Below are positions 1 through 8,721 of a stretch of DNA of 64,000 bases, in pieces. A model generated the notes under the pieces. That model saw only the letters and a program-made list of their open reading frames with translations. It ran no database searches and was not told the origin of the DNA. Origin of the DNA: Sinimarinibacterium arenosum (lineage in GTDB: Bacteria; Pseudomonadota; Gammaproteobacteria; Nevskiales; Nevskiaceae); the NCBI RefSeq assembly GCF_005047655.1, contig NZ_SUKF01000009.1, positions 186,001 to 250,000 on the forward strand, in the 5' to 3' direction. The stretch's first letter is position 1, and the number at the start of each line of letters is the position of its first letter. The position numbers and the translations under genes were made by a program.

Positions 1-723
1 TCAGCCGCGCAAGCTAGGGCGGACGAGGCTCGCGCGGAGGCCGTGCGTGCGCAGGAAGGGGTCCTCACCGCCACGGCGGTCGCCCAGGCTAACCGTGCGA
101 AGCAGATCGCGGTCATTGCAGCGGAGCAAAGCGCCGAACAGGATGCGGTGCAGTTGCGCGTGACGGCGCAGGCTGAGCGCGCCGCGGCGGAGGACCGCGC
201 AGCAGCAATTATCACGGAAGCCACGGCCCGGGCCGATTCTGCCGAACTCGAAGCACGTGGCAGTCGGGCCAAGGCGCTCGCCGAGGCGGAGGGCCAGCGT
301 GCCATCAATGACGCCGAGAACTCACTGTCGCCGGCGATCATTTCGCTGCGCCAAACGTTGGCAGCCATCTCGGAACTCCCGGCGATTCTCGAAGCACAGG
401 CGAAGCCGCTGGAGAAGATCAGCGACTTCAAGGTGGTGTCCTTTGCCGGAGCGGGAATGCCAGGCATCCACGGGGGCGCTGCTGGAGTTGCGCCGGCCGC
501 AGGCGGCGTGGCGCATCAAGTGATGGATGCGGCGCTTCAGTACAAGCTTCAGAGCCCGATTGTCGACTCCATCCTGAAGCTCACGGGGCTGTCTGACGGA
601 CAGGGCGGCGTGAATCTGGGGGCCTTGCAGGACTTGGCGCGCGTGGGCGCTCAGGACGCCGCCGTTCCGGCGCCGGAAGCCGAAGTCGGTGCCTCCACAC
701 CTGCCGCCCAGGCCGAGGCGTAG
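1..723 (+). CDS. Flotillin/YqiK-like SPFH protein, C-terminal part (5' end outside window)
   Basis: The reading frame is open from base 1, so the gene begins before the window; about 240 residues are visible. Residues 1-85 are the Ala/Glu/Arg-rich coiled coil typical of flotillins (repeated AEA, RAE and AQA steps), then comes the block SLRQTLAAISELPAIL and a Gly/Ala-rich tail containing GAGMPG. This is the C-terminal half of a flotillin or YqiK-type membrane scaffold; the SPFH domain and membrane anchor would lie upstream. Two genes follow closely on the same strand and form the familiar flotillin-associated trio with a membrane protein and a coiled-coil protein. A role in envelope organisation or stress is inferred from the family. 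Confidence 0.8.
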   Translation, partial: SAAQARADEARAEAVRAQEGVLTATAVAQANRAKQIAVIAAEQSAEQDAVQLRVTAQAERAAAEDRAAAIITEATARADSAELEARGSRAKALAEAEGQRAINDAENSLSPAIISLRQTLAAISELPAILEAQAKPLEKISDFKVVSFAGAGMPGIHGGAAGVAPAAGGVAHQVMDAALQYKLQSPIVDSILKLTGLSDGQGGVNLGALQDLARVGAQDAAVPAPEAEVGASTPAAQAEA

Positions 724-796
724 CCGGCGCCTGTGGAGAGAAGCACCCGGTCGCCATTGGGGCGACCGGGTCAGTAAGCCCGGACCTGGAGAAGCC

Positions 797-2254
797 ATGA
801 ACGCAGCAGCCTCGCCAAACGCCACGACTCGCCAATTTGAGGATGCGTTGTTGACCATGGATGTGGTTGACCAAATTCGCCACCACCAGGCCGCACTGGC
901 TGAGATCGCGGCAAACGATGAAACCGCCCTCAAGGCGCGGCTGTCCGCGATCTACAAGTCGCAGGGAATTGATGTCAGTGACGCCGTTCTCCGCGCTGGC
1001 ATCAAGGCGCAGCGCGAGAAACGGTTCATCCACAAGCCCTACACCGGCCCCGCATATTGGCTTGCGCGCGGATGGATCTATCGGGCGACCGTGGCCCTGC
1101 GGTTGGCACGCGCGATTGGAGTCGTGGGGCTTGTCGCGATGGCCATTTGGCTCCCGAGGGAAGCGTGGATCCACTGGCAAATCTCTTCGGCCAACGAGGC
1201 TATTGCTCTCGTGAAGGTTCGGGCAAAGGCCAGCACATTGGCCTATCTGAGCGCAACGGCATCCTTGACCACGGCTGTGTCGGCCGCGGCGTCCGCCCCG
1301 CACCCGGAGTGGCTGTCAGGAGTGAACGATGCGGCGGTGCGACTTGGCCAAGACGCGATATCGTCCGGCCGCGAGTTGGAAACCGCATTGACCGAAGCGA
1401 AACTCCGCCCGGTTACACGCGCCACTGTTCGCGACATCACTCCACTGCGCCACGAGATCGCCCGCCTGGACGCGCGCGCAACTGCATTGGTGACGGCTTC
1501 CGCTGCTTTGAGTGCCGCCGCCGATACGGTCGCTGCATCGGCGTCGGCGTCGACGCGCTTGGAGACTGCAAACGCCACCCTGCTGGCCGGTTCGCTCTCC
1601 CCCGAAATGGACCGCACACGCGAGACGATCTATGCAAGCGGGGTAGAGGGGCTACTCTCCGGACGCACGGCACAGACGCAACATGCGGTTGAACGCCTCG
1701 CCTCGCTGGTGGCCGATTTCGCCGCGCTTGAGCAATTACGCGGACGGGTCGGGGGGCTTTACCAACAAGGCATGAGCACTTCGCCGTCCACGGATGCACG
1801 CAAGCGGTTCGAATCGCTTCACGCCCAGGTGATTGCCTTGCTTACGCCTGAAACGTTCTCTGAGGCACGCGGGGCCATGACGCGCCTTGAGGAGGCGGTC
1901 CACACGCTTTCGCATGAGTTCACCTACCGTGTTGTGAACCGCCCAAATGTTCGATCCGGTGTCTGGCGCCACAACAGCGCCAGCCCGAATGCTCGCAACT
2001 ACTACTTGATCGTCGAAGCACTCGATGAGGGTGGGCGCGCCGTGAAGCAGGAGGTGCGCAACGAGGAATCCGGCCGTTCGGTTCGTGCCGCCATTTTTGG
2101 GGTCCGGGTCTCGGAGTCCGCCTTCAATTCGGTCGCAGCCGACAAGCAGGACAACGGCATCATCGAGCGCGACGTGATCGGCTCCAAGCCGCGTGGTGCT
2201 TTCGATCCGACTTTCACTGTTGCCGCCCTGGGTGGCTACATCACGGAGTGGTAA
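797..2254 (+). CDS. DUF6384-like membrane protein
   Basis: 485 residues. The start is the ATG preceded by GGAGAAG; the frame is open further upstream, but no other start has a ribosome site. The N-terminus has the block MDVVDQIRHHQAALAEIA followed by IYKSQGIDVSDAVL and EKRFIHKP, which I recognise as the pattern of the uncharacterised family annotated DUF6384. A transmembrane helix lies near residues 107-125 (AIGVVGLVAMAIWLP), followed by a long Ala-rich helical region and a C-terminal domain of about 100 residues (from SGVWRHN). It sits between the flotillin-like gene and a coiled-coil gene, so it probably acts with them at the membrane. The family name is from memory; the function is unknown. 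Confidence 0.6.
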   Translation: MNAAASPNATTRQFEDALLTMDVVDQIRHHQAALAEIAANDETALKARLSAIYKSQGIDVSDAVLRAGIKAQREKRFIHKPYTGPAYWLARGWIYRATVALRLARAIGVVGLVAMAIWLPREAWIHWQISSANEAIALVKVRAKASTLAYLSATASLTTAVSAAASAPHPEWLSGVNDAAVRLGQDAISSGRELETALTEAKLRPVTRATVRDITPLRHEIARLDARATALVTASAALSAAADTVAASASASTRLETANATLLAGSLSPEMDRTRETIYASGVEGLLSGRTAQTQHAVERLASLVADFAALEQLRGRVGGLYQQGMSTSPSTDARKRFESLHAQVIALLTPETFSEARGAMTRLEEAVHTLSHEFTYRVVNRPNVRSGVWRHNSASPNARNYYLIVEALDEGGRAVKQEVRNEESGRSVRAAIFGVRVSESAFNSVAADKQDNGIIERDVIGSKPRGAFDPTFTVAALGGYITEW

Positions 2255-2257
2255 GAC

Positions 2258-3646
2258 ATGGCCAGTGGAACCAAAATTCGTCGCTCCCTGGATGACGCTG
2301 TGGAGCAACTTCAGAGTCAGGCCTCAGCTGCGGCCAGAGAAGTCGCGCGGTTGCGCGACAAGGAGGCCCAGTACCGGCAGGGGATAGCTCGATGCCTTTC
2401 GCGAATTGCAGTGGCTCAGGCATCGGCGTTCGAGTGGGGGGAGCTTCAAGGTTACGACAGTCTCACCGAGGAGCTCGCTCGCGCGTTGGCCGAACGCGCT
2501 GCCGGGGCCGCGGGTGTGGACCGGATGATCGAACAGGAGCAGCGCGCATTGACCGCGCACCGGGACGCCGAGCAGCACGCACAAGCGGTCCTGGATCAGA
2601 ACCAACAGTTGCTATTCGAATTGCACGAGCAGTCGATGCTCGAGCTCCGCGCAGACCCGGTGTTCGTCGACCTGAATGCCGCCACCTCCGTCGCGGCAGA
2701 CCGCGCGCGAGCTGCCAGTGAGAAAGCGTCGTCCGCGCGCTCGGAAAGCGAAGCCAAGGTTAAGGCGTTTTACGAGGACGCCTTGTTCATGTACCTGCGC
2801 GATCGCGCCTTTGGCACGGGCCGATACCAGGCTAACCGACTGGTTCGGGCGATAGACTCATGGCTTGCCGGCCTGTGTAACTTTTCACAGGCCAGCCGCG
2901 ATCTGGATGTGCTGGAGCAGCTGCCCGGCTATCTGGAGGCGCATGCGCAGGCGATGGCGATGGAGCACCAGCAGGCCGCTTCATCGCTGGATGCGCGCGT
3001 GCGCGAACACCTGCTCTCCCACAACGTTGAGACGCTGGAAGGTGACGTCGCGGATGCTCAGTCGCGTCTCACCGCCATCGTGGAAGAGCGCGATGCCTGC
3101 GTGACCCGTCTCGAAGCACTGCAGAACACGCGACGCGCTCACAGCGCGTGGTCTGACTCCGCCGGACAGGCGCTTCTGGAGTGGATGAGTGATCGGCTTG
3201 GCGACGAGGCCATCTCCCGCCTGCGCGATCGCGCCGCCCGCACGCGGGACACTGCGGATGACGACGCCGTAGAGGAAGTTGAAAGTTACAAGCGGGGGCT
3301 GGATGAGGTAGAGCGCGAGATTCCGGAAGCACAAGCGCGGGCGGATGAGTTGGCGTCCCGTGTGTCGGACCTCACCCACGTTCGTCAGAAATACCGCAGA
3401 AAGGGCTTTGACTCGTCTGCATTCTCCTTCCCCGATGCGCGCGTTGGAGACGCCCTGCACGGCTACTTGCTGGGGAGCGTGACGCAGACTCTGCTTTGGG
3501 ATGCGCTCTCAGATAGCGCGCGGCACACTCCATCATCGCCGTCATCTGGCGGCAGCTCGCACTCCGGGTTTGGCTCCGGTGGTGGCTTCTCATCCGGCGG
3601 TGGCTTCGGTGGCGGTGGTGGCTTCTCAACCGGCGGTGGGTTTTGA
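2258..3646 (+). CDS. Coiled-coil protein with Gly/Phe/Ser-rich tail
   Basis: 462 residues, starting three bases after the preceding stop, so co-translated with it. Nearly the whole length is predicted helix with heptad-like Ala/Leu/Glu spacing (for example residues 10-35, 80-120, 210-275 and 330-375), like PspA or SMC-type rods but without an ATPase. The last 35 residues are low-complexity repeats of GSGGGF, SSGGGF and STGGGF. Together with the flotillin-like and DUF6384-like genes it forms a conserved-looking membrane-associated trio. The low-complexity tail could drive self-association or membrane surface binding; that is inference. Confidence 0.65.
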   Translation: MASGTKIRRSLDDAVEQLQSQASAAAREVARLRDKEAQYRQGIARCLSRIAVAQASAFEWGELQGYDSLTEELARALAERAAGAAGVDRMIEQEQRALTAHRDAEQHAQAVLDQNQQLLFELHEQSMLELRADPVFVDLNAATSVAADRARAASEKASSARSESEAKVKAFYEDALFMYLRDRAFGTGRYQANRLVRAIDSWLAGLCNFSQASRDLDVLEQLPGYLEAHAQAMAMEHQQAASSLDARVREHLLSHNVETLEGDVADAQSRLTAIVEERDACVTRLEALQNTRRAHSAWSDSAGQALLEWMSDRLGDEAISRLRDRAARTRDTADDDAVEEVESYKRGLDEVEREIPEAQARADELASRVSDLTHVRQKYRRKGFDSSAFSFPDARVGDALHGYLLGSVTQTLLWDALSDSARHTPSSPSSGGSSHSGFGSGGGFSSGGGFGGGGGFSTGGGF

Positions 3647-3810
3647 GTATTCCGGCGCACAAGTTCGCGGTCGGGGTGGCCCAATCAACACGGTGCACAA
3701 CGTGGGCTCCGAGCGGGTTGCCCAGCGCCAGTACGATAGCTTCGCACGAGTGCCGGGCCACGCGGGGGGGCGGCCATCTCAAGCTCACCATGCTGGAACT
3801 CGGAGGGCCA

Positions 3811-3882
3811 ATGAACGCCTCGCCGCCGACTGAAGCTGCCCATACGGACGTGGCGTCCGGAGCGTTGTCGGAGGAAGCGTAA
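3811..3882 (+). CDS. Possible 23-residue leader peptide
   Basis: A short ORF (MNASPPTEAAHTDVASGALSEEA) follows the ribosome site GGAGGG. Its TAA overlaps the ATG of the next gene (TAATG), which suggests translational coupling. A longer in-frame version could begin at a TTG at 3643 overlapping the previous stop, but that start has no ribosome site. It may be a leader rather than a functional protein. Confidence 0.3.
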   Translation: MNASPPTEAAHTDVASGALSEEA

Positions 3883-4262
3883 TGAGAACCCCGTATGACG
3901 CGTGGGTGCGGTTTGGTCGCCCTTCGGTGGTTGAGTTAACTGTGCTTCAGCAAATCCTCGCCGTGATCCCGGCGCACTTAGCGATGGGTTTTGGAGCCGC
4001 GTTGTGCACGTATGCGGCTGCGGAAACCGCAGGCTTCGGCTGGGGCCTCCTTCTTCTGGCCGCTCTTGCGGTATTCATCTTCGTGTCCTATGCCGCGTCC
4101 GCAATGTTTGGCTTCCGCATGCTCCGCGCGATCGATCGTGACTACGGCCCGGGGTCGGCGTCGAAGGTCGTAACGTGGCTTCGCACCGCGGCCGACGGAG
4201 CCATCCTTGATCTCAATAAGGTGATTGGGCATCCGCCGCCGCGCGGAGGGCCGTTGACCTAG
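3882..4262 (+). CDS. Small two-helix membrane protein
   Basis: 126 residues. The start overlaps the stop of a 23-codon ORF and is preceded by GGAGGAAG. Two hydrophobic helices lie near residues 22-45 and 50-72, followed by a basic and amphipathic tail ending near HPPPRGG. I do not recognise the family. It opens a run of seven or eight small membrane proteins reaching to about 9.2 kb, several of which are paralogues of each other. Confidence 0.6.
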   Translation: MRTPYDAWVRFGRPSVVELTVLQQILAVIPAHLAMGFGAALCTYAAAETAGFGWGLLLLAALAVFIFVSYAASAMFGFRMLRAIDRDYGPGSASKVVTWLRTAADGAILDLNKVIGHPPPRGGPLT

Positions 4263-4335
4263 GAATGTTTGTGAATTGGCTCGGTGAGTACGGATGCTCG
4301 ACGAGCACAGGCTATCAACAGAAGGGAGAGACGCA

Positions 4336-4974
4336 ATGACGCACAGTTCATCTATCGACGACGATGTCGCGATTCTTCGGGCCGCCAGGACATCCCTCGA
4401 TGCGTTGGAGACGCGGCTTTCGGTCCACGTAGCCCGCGCTTCCGCATCCCATGACCGTGTAGGCCGGTCTGACGTAACCGTCAGAATTGTGGCGCTGCTT
4501 GGCACGGTGGGCTATGTGGCGGCGCTTATCCTAAACAAGGAGCTCCTTCCACCTTTCGGTCTTGCCATGGGAGGCATGATGGCGTGGGTGGCCATATTGG
4601 CGGTATTCGCCGATGACATTGTGTGGAAACTACCGTGGCTGGGCTCTAAGCCTCGCCGGCTGAGGGAAGCCGCTCGCCGCGATCTTGCGGCCGCGATCCG
4701 AGAAGCGGAGGCCACAAAGGAGGGGGGGTGGTTGGTCCGCTTCTCCTGCTTCGCTGCGGAGTTACCCCAGTCGCGCTTTATTCGGACTTTCAGTGCAGAC
4801 AAGGAGTTCGACCCAGAGCAGTACATCTCCGCGATCGCAGCACTTCAGATTGCTCTGCGGCAAGCATTGGAGGACGTCCCTTTTCGGAACGCTGCCGAGC
4901 GTTCCCTCGCTCAGTGGAGCTCGGAGGTCCATACCGCGGTCCCGCCGCCGGTGAGCGCTGGCTTGTCGCCATGA
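4336..4974 (+). CDS. Two-helix membrane protein with GWLVRFSCF domain, paralogue 1
   Basis: 212 residues; the start is chosen by the ribosome site GAAGGGAG. An N-terminal helix (residues 1-45) with DVAILRAARTSLDALE leads to two membrane helices at about residues 50-70 and 73-93. A cytoplasmic C-terminal domain carries the motif AIREAEATKEGGWLVRFSCF, then FIRTF and EFDPEQY. The same three blocks recur in three neighbours (5145, 7184 and 7989), so this is a local gene family. No known domain is recognised. Confidence 0.7.
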   Translation: MTHSSSIDDDVAILRAARTSLDALETRLSVHVARASASHDRVGRSDVTVRIVALLGTVGYVAALILNKELLPPFGLAMGGMMAWVAILAVFADDIVWKLPWLGSKPRRLREAARRDLAAAIREAEATKEGGWLVRFSCFAAELPQSRFIRTFSADKEFDPEQYISAIAALQIALRQALEDVPFRNAAERSLAQWSSEVHTAVPPPVSAGLSP

Positions 4975-5144
4975 CATGCGCGCACAACGCCGAGTGCGGC
5001 GCCGGATCTGATGATGAATGGAAAGCGCCATCGCGTGGTCACTCGTAGAACAGAGTGGAGGCGTTGCGCGTCACGTGCGGGGTGCTTGCACGAGGATTAC
5101 GGTTGGATGCGTTTCAAGTCTTAGGGCAGCAGGGAGGCGTGAGT

Positions 5145-5729
5145 ATGAACGCATGTTTGAATAATTCTGGGTCTGACTATCAGTCGCTCCTGAAGGCGAA
5201 AGCATCTGTTGATGATTTGGCCCAGCTTCTCATGCAGCCTGCGAACCGCCTGGCGGGGTGTTCGCCCCCTCGTCTGCCTTTGGCGCTCTGGCTTATCGCC
5301 GGGGCCGTCTGCATCACGGTGTATCTTGTTCCATTCTTCGCCACTGAGTCGCTTAGCCAGGACTGGGCTTCCTGCGGGATATTGATCGGCGCCTTTGGGG
5401 TGCTCGGCTGTTTCTTTGCCGGGCTACGGGCGTCGCGGCGCGAGCGCGAATTCCAAGAAGTCTGCGCCGAGGTTAGGGGCGCCATTCGTGCAGTGGAAGC
5501 GACGCAGAATGGAGGCTGGCTGCTGCGGTTTCGGTGCTTCCGTAGTACGCCTCGAAGCGACAGCTATATTCGCTCCTTCGATGTCGCTACAGAGTTCGAT
5601 CCGTACGCCTATCTGACCGCAGTTTGGAACGTTCGGGCGTCGCTGGCAGATGCCTTGGCAGCGGCGCATGCCCTTGACGCGTGGCGGTCCGAGGGGCCGG
5701 AACATGACGCACCGCCCGGTGGGGCCTAG
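5145..5729 (+). CDS. Two-helix membrane protein with GWLLRFRCF domain, paralogue 2
   Basis: 194 residues; the ATG follows AGGGAGGCG. It has the same architecture as the proteins starting at 4336, 7184 and 7989: an N-terminal helix (KAKASVDDLAQLL), two membrane segments near residues 45-62 and 72-90, and the conserved C-terminal domain with AIRAVEATQNGGWLLRFRCF, YIRSFD and EFDPYAY. It is the most divergent of the four in the motif (RFRCFRS instead of RFSCFA), consistent with divergence after tandem duplication. Confidence 0.7.
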   Translation: MNACLNNSGSDYQSLLKAKASVDDLAQLLMQPANRLAGCSPPRLPLALWLIAGAVCITVYLVPFFATESLSQDWASCGILIGAFGVLGCFFAGLRASRREREFQEVCAEVRGAIRAVEATQNGGWLLRFRCFRSTPRSDSYIRSFDVATEFDPYAYLTAVWNVRASLADALAAAHALDAWRSEGPEHDAPPGGA

Positions 5730-5833
5730 TCGGGCTCTAGTATCACAACGGCTGGGATTCGGACGAACAGCTGCGTTGGGCGGGCGTGGCCGAAATGGGC
5801 GTCTATCCTTAGGAAATTGAAAGGACTCTCAGG

Positions 5834-6112
5834 ATGACTACCGCACCAAGGAAGAATGATCCGATCGGACGTCTCTTCGCCGTCATGACGCTGGGGATGA
5901 TCCTTTGGGCATGGGCAATTGGATTCGAAGCGCGCTACTGCGAAGGAGAAGGGGCGCGCCTCAGCTTCAGCTGTCTCGGTACTCCGGATTGGTTCGGAGA
6001 TGACGTTGGCCCCTTGATCGTTTTGAGTACGCTATACGTGCTGTGCTTCGTGTTATTCCTGCGCTCTCGCTCTGCAAGTACGGCGCATGAGGAGAATCCT
6101 GCCCGTGACTAG
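5834..6112 (+). CDS. Small membrane protein, unknown
   Basis: 92 residues. Two hydrophobic helices (near residues 14-30 and 58-78) flank a loop containing CEGEGARLSFSCLGTPDWFG, whose two cysteines would lie outside the cytoplasm and could form a disulphide. It sits between members of the GWLVRFSCF family but lacks their domain. The family is unknown. Confidence 0.55.
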   Translation: MTTAPRKNDPIGRLFAVMTLGMILWAWAIGFEARYCEGEGARLSFSCLGTPDWFGDDVGPLIVLSTLYVLCFVLFLRSRSASTAHEENPARD

Positions 6113-6143
6113 GGTCCATCGTACTTCCGCCGGAGCCCGCTGA

Positions 6144-6635
6144 ATGTTCCCCATCAATTTCGGGATAGCAAGTGTTGGGCTCAATCACATGGCATCTGCG
6201 AGGCGCTTGAGAGCGCGCCTCGCAGTCGGGGCATGGCTGGAGGATGAGGTAGACCTCGACCCGCCGCCGCTTGATCCGCGCATCCCTGACTTCGACTCGT
6301 GGCCCGCGGTCAAGGCGGCTTGGCTCGCCGCTGGGTTGTTCCTGCAGTTGATGGGTGCGGTAGCGATCCTCGGTATTACGGGGATCTCCCCGTGCGCGTT
6401 GATGTTCTGGGGCTGGCTACTGCCCGTTGCTGGCCTGTCGGCAATCGTAGGCGGAGTGCTCGCGCTCCTCCTCAACGAACTGTTGATCATGCGTTGGCGA
6501 CGCCGCGTAGCGGCAGTCGAGACGGAGGTGCTCATGCGCGAAGCGCAAGATGGCCGCCGACCGATGGCGACGCGCCGACAGTTGTACCTCCTATATCGCA
6601 AGCGCGCCGGCCTTGGCCCTCCCCTCTGGGGCTGA
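6144..6635 (+). CDS. Two-helix membrane protein, unknown
   Basis: 163 residues from the ATG at 6144 (GGAG nine bases upstream); an ATG at 6189 is an alternative. Two adjacent membrane helices at about residues 58-80 and 85-110 are followed by a basic helix (LLIMRWRRRVAAVETEVLM) and a basic tail. The overall two-helix-plus-cytoplasmic-tail design resembles its neighbours, but the GWLVRF motif is absent. Confidence 0.5.
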   Translation: MFPINFGIASVGLNHMASARRLRARLAVGAWLEDEVDLDPPPLDPRIPDFDSWPAVKAAWLAAGLFLQLMGAVAILGITGISPCALMFWGWLLPVAGLSAIVGGVLALLLNELLIMRWRRRVAAVETEVLMREAQDGRRPMATRRQLYLLYRKRAGLGPPLWG

Positions 6636-6703
6636 CCGGTGCGTCGCAATTCTCGAGTGTGTGAGTGTTTCTATAGATAAGCCCAGGAGGGCGGATTCCT
6701 GAC

Positions 6704-7126
6704 ATGACCCAGCAAGAGCCCAAGAACAACGAGCCCCCGCGGTCGCCCGCATCGGCTCCCCAACTACCCGAGATCGGGGCGCCGCACGACGGGGAAATGC
6801 TGTCTCCCCGCGTGATGGAACTACGCGCGCGGGCCGCAACCAATTTGGTGTGCGCTATGCTGAGATCGGGTGATGTCTACGGAGTCCCGCCCAGTGACTT
6901 CGGGACGCTTCTGTATTCCATTGGGGTGGCGATCCACAACCTTCCGCTCTACGTTTGTGGCGTCCATCATGTATCACTCTACGATCTGATCGAGATCAAC
7001 AAGCTGGATCCGCGTGCAGCCGGCGATTCCTGGGGGCCGTGGGTCACCGATTTCGCGAAGACAGTTGGAATCGACCTGTCCGGCATTCTTGCGACGCGAC
7101 CGTGGGATGTGGCGCCGCGCAAGTGA
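6704..7126 (+). CDS. Unknown soluble protein
   Basis: 140 residues with a Pro-rich disordered N-terminus (to about residue 35), then a compact domain with LCAML-type helices and the blocks VPPSDFGTLLYSIG and HHVSLYDLIEINKLDP. No membrane segment or known family is seen. AGGAGGGCGG lies 12 or more bases before the ATG, and a possible -10 TATAGA lies at about 6672. Confidence 0.5.
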   Translation: MTQQEPKNNEPPRSPASAPQLPEIGAPHDGEMLSPRVMELRARAATNLVCAMLRSGDVYGVPPSDFGTLLYSIGVAIHNLPLYVCGVHHVSLYDLIEINKLDPRAAGDSWGPWVTDFAKTVGIDLSGILATRPWDVAPRK

Positions 7127-7183
7127 GCGAACTTTTCAAACGGCCCGGCGGGCTGGCTATCTCAACTCAAGGGAGGCAGTGCA

Positions 7184-7825
7184 ATGATTGATCGACCTGA
7201 GGAACGTCATTCGGCCACCGACATTCACGTCCTGAGCGCCGCGACCGAATCAATCAAAGAACTGCAACGGCGTCTACAAGGCCCGTACCTCAGGTGCCGA
7301 TCGCACCAGAAGCAGATCAGCGACGCAAAGGAGCGGGCGCAATATGGAGTAATGATCCTGTCGGGTCTCCTCGGCCTCGTCGGGGCCCTTGTAGACGCAG
7401 CGGCGCGCCGCCAAGGAGCGCTACCGGACGTTGGGCCGAATGGATGGTTTCTGAGCGCGTTTGGAGGATTGATGTCGGCCGAGTTCCTTGGAAATCGACT
7501 GGCAGCCGTCTTGCCAAGTAGTAAAAAGGCACAGAGAGGGATCGCCGAGGCGCGCGTAGAGCTGGTTGCTGCTATTCGAAGCGCGGAGGCGACAATGGAC
7601 CGCGGATGGTTGGTCCGGTTTAGCTGCTTCGCGACGGATACCAGCCCCGACAGTTTCATACGTTCATTCGATGTCGCAGCAGACTTCGATCCGATGGACT
7701 ACATGGAAGCGGTTGACGCGCTTCACGAGACCTTGGAGGAATCCCTACAGATCGCCAAGGGGCACGAAGCTGAGGACTTCGCGCTGGGCACGTGGAGGAC
7801 TGGCGGTGACCGCGCGCATGGGTAG
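7184..7825 (+). CDS. Two-helix membrane protein with GWLVRFSCF domain, paralogue 3
   Basis: 213 residues; the ATG follows GGGAGG. It opens with HVLSAATESIKELQRRLQ, has two membrane segments near residues 48-66 and 84-105, and carries the family motif AIRSAEATMDRGWLVRFSCF followed by FIRSFDVAADFDPMDY. It is the third member of the four-copy family in this block. Confidence 0.7.
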   Translation: MIDRPEERHSATDIHVLSAATESIKELQRRLQGPYLRCRSHQKQISDAKERAQYGVMILSGLLGLVGALVDAAARRQGALPDVGPNGWFLSAFGGLMSAEFLGNRLAAVLPSSKKAQRGIAEARVELVAAIRSAEATMDRGWLVRFSCFATDTSPDSFIRSFDVAADFDPMDYMEAVDALHETLEESLQIAKGHEAEDFALGTWRTGGDRAHG

Positions 7826-7988
7826 AGTGTTCGCAACGCGGTGTGCTATCGCCGTGTGGCAAGCCTCCAGACATTGGGGGCAGCCACAACGTGTAGGCGA
7901 GTGCCCTGTGCGAATCCGGGTTGGCGCGGACTTAGTCAGTTAGCGCTCGAGCCGTGAACAGAGCCTGGTTTCTTTTCGGAGATAGCGG

Positions 7989-8675
7989 ATGAGTGCATCG
8001 AACATCGAAGTAACGACAGATCGCGAGATTCTGACCCGCGCCAAGGCCTCCATCGAAGAGCTGGGGGCAGTTCTAGCCCCATCGATTGCCCGATACGAGG
8101 CGGGTGTGGTGCGAGTGCAATCCGACAGAATCTCCGCCGCCACCTGGATTCTGATTGCCTCGGTGGTCGTAGTGTTTGCCGCTGGCCTGGGGAGCGGCCT
8201 GATTGGGTCGATCTATGTGGGATCGATCAATGTGGTCGCTGTGGCCTTGGCGATTTCCTTTCTTGGAATCCTGACATCCGCGTTCGTTGCGGGTGTTCCT
8301 TGGCCCTACCCGCGCTCCAACACAAAGGCCGATAGGCGTTTGGGCGTATTGGTGGCGGGCCTCGTGGACGCAATCCGTGTAGCTGAGGCGACCAAAGAAA
8401 AAGGATGGCTGGTCCGGTTCAGCTGCTTTGCAACTGGATCGTCGCACGCCGGTTTCATTCATTCGTTCGACGCGGCATCCGAGTTCGACCCTTGGCAGTA
8501 CCTCGAGGCGATTGCCGAGCTCCGCTCCACGCTAGAGGAGGCCTTGAAGGACGCGGCGGCCGCGGGGGCCGTTGCGTTTTCGATTGAGACGTGGCGCGCT
8601 GCGGGACGCGAAGCGGGCCCACCGCCGACGGGAGCCTGCGACACCGTCGCCTTGCGGCCATGTCCTCGGACCTGA
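7989..8675 (+). CDS. Two-helix membrane protein with GWLVRFSCF domain, paralogue 4
   Basis: 228 residues; the ATG is preceded by GGAG. It opens with REILTRAKASIEELGAVL, has two membrane segments near residues 53-72 and 76-100, and carries AIRVAEATKEKGWLVRFSCF, FIHSFD and EFDPWQY. The strongest similarity to the other copies is in the C-terminal domain; the membrane segments have diverged more. That pattern suggests the cytoplasmic domain is the functional part and the membrane part acts as an anchor or sensor. Confidence 0.7.
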   Translation: MSASNIEVTTDREILTRAKASIEELGAVLAPSIARYEAGVVRVQSDRISAATWILIASVVVVFAAGLGSGLIGSIYVGSINVVAVALAISFLGILTSAFVAGVPWPYPRSNTKADRRLGVLVAGLVDAIRVAEATKEKGWLVRFSCFATGSSHAGFIHSFDAASEFDPWQYLEAIAELRSTLEEALKDAAAAGAVAFSIETWRAAGREAGPPPTGACDTVALRPCPRT

Positions 8676-8721
8676 TTCCTAGCAACCGGAATTTTTCTCC
8701 GTAGCCAGCAAGGAGACTCAA

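Noticed and set aside
3643-3810. 79-codon ORF from a TTG overlapping the previous stop
   Set aside because: No ribosome site and poor composition; only the last 23 codons have a proper start region, and those are listed as a possible leader.
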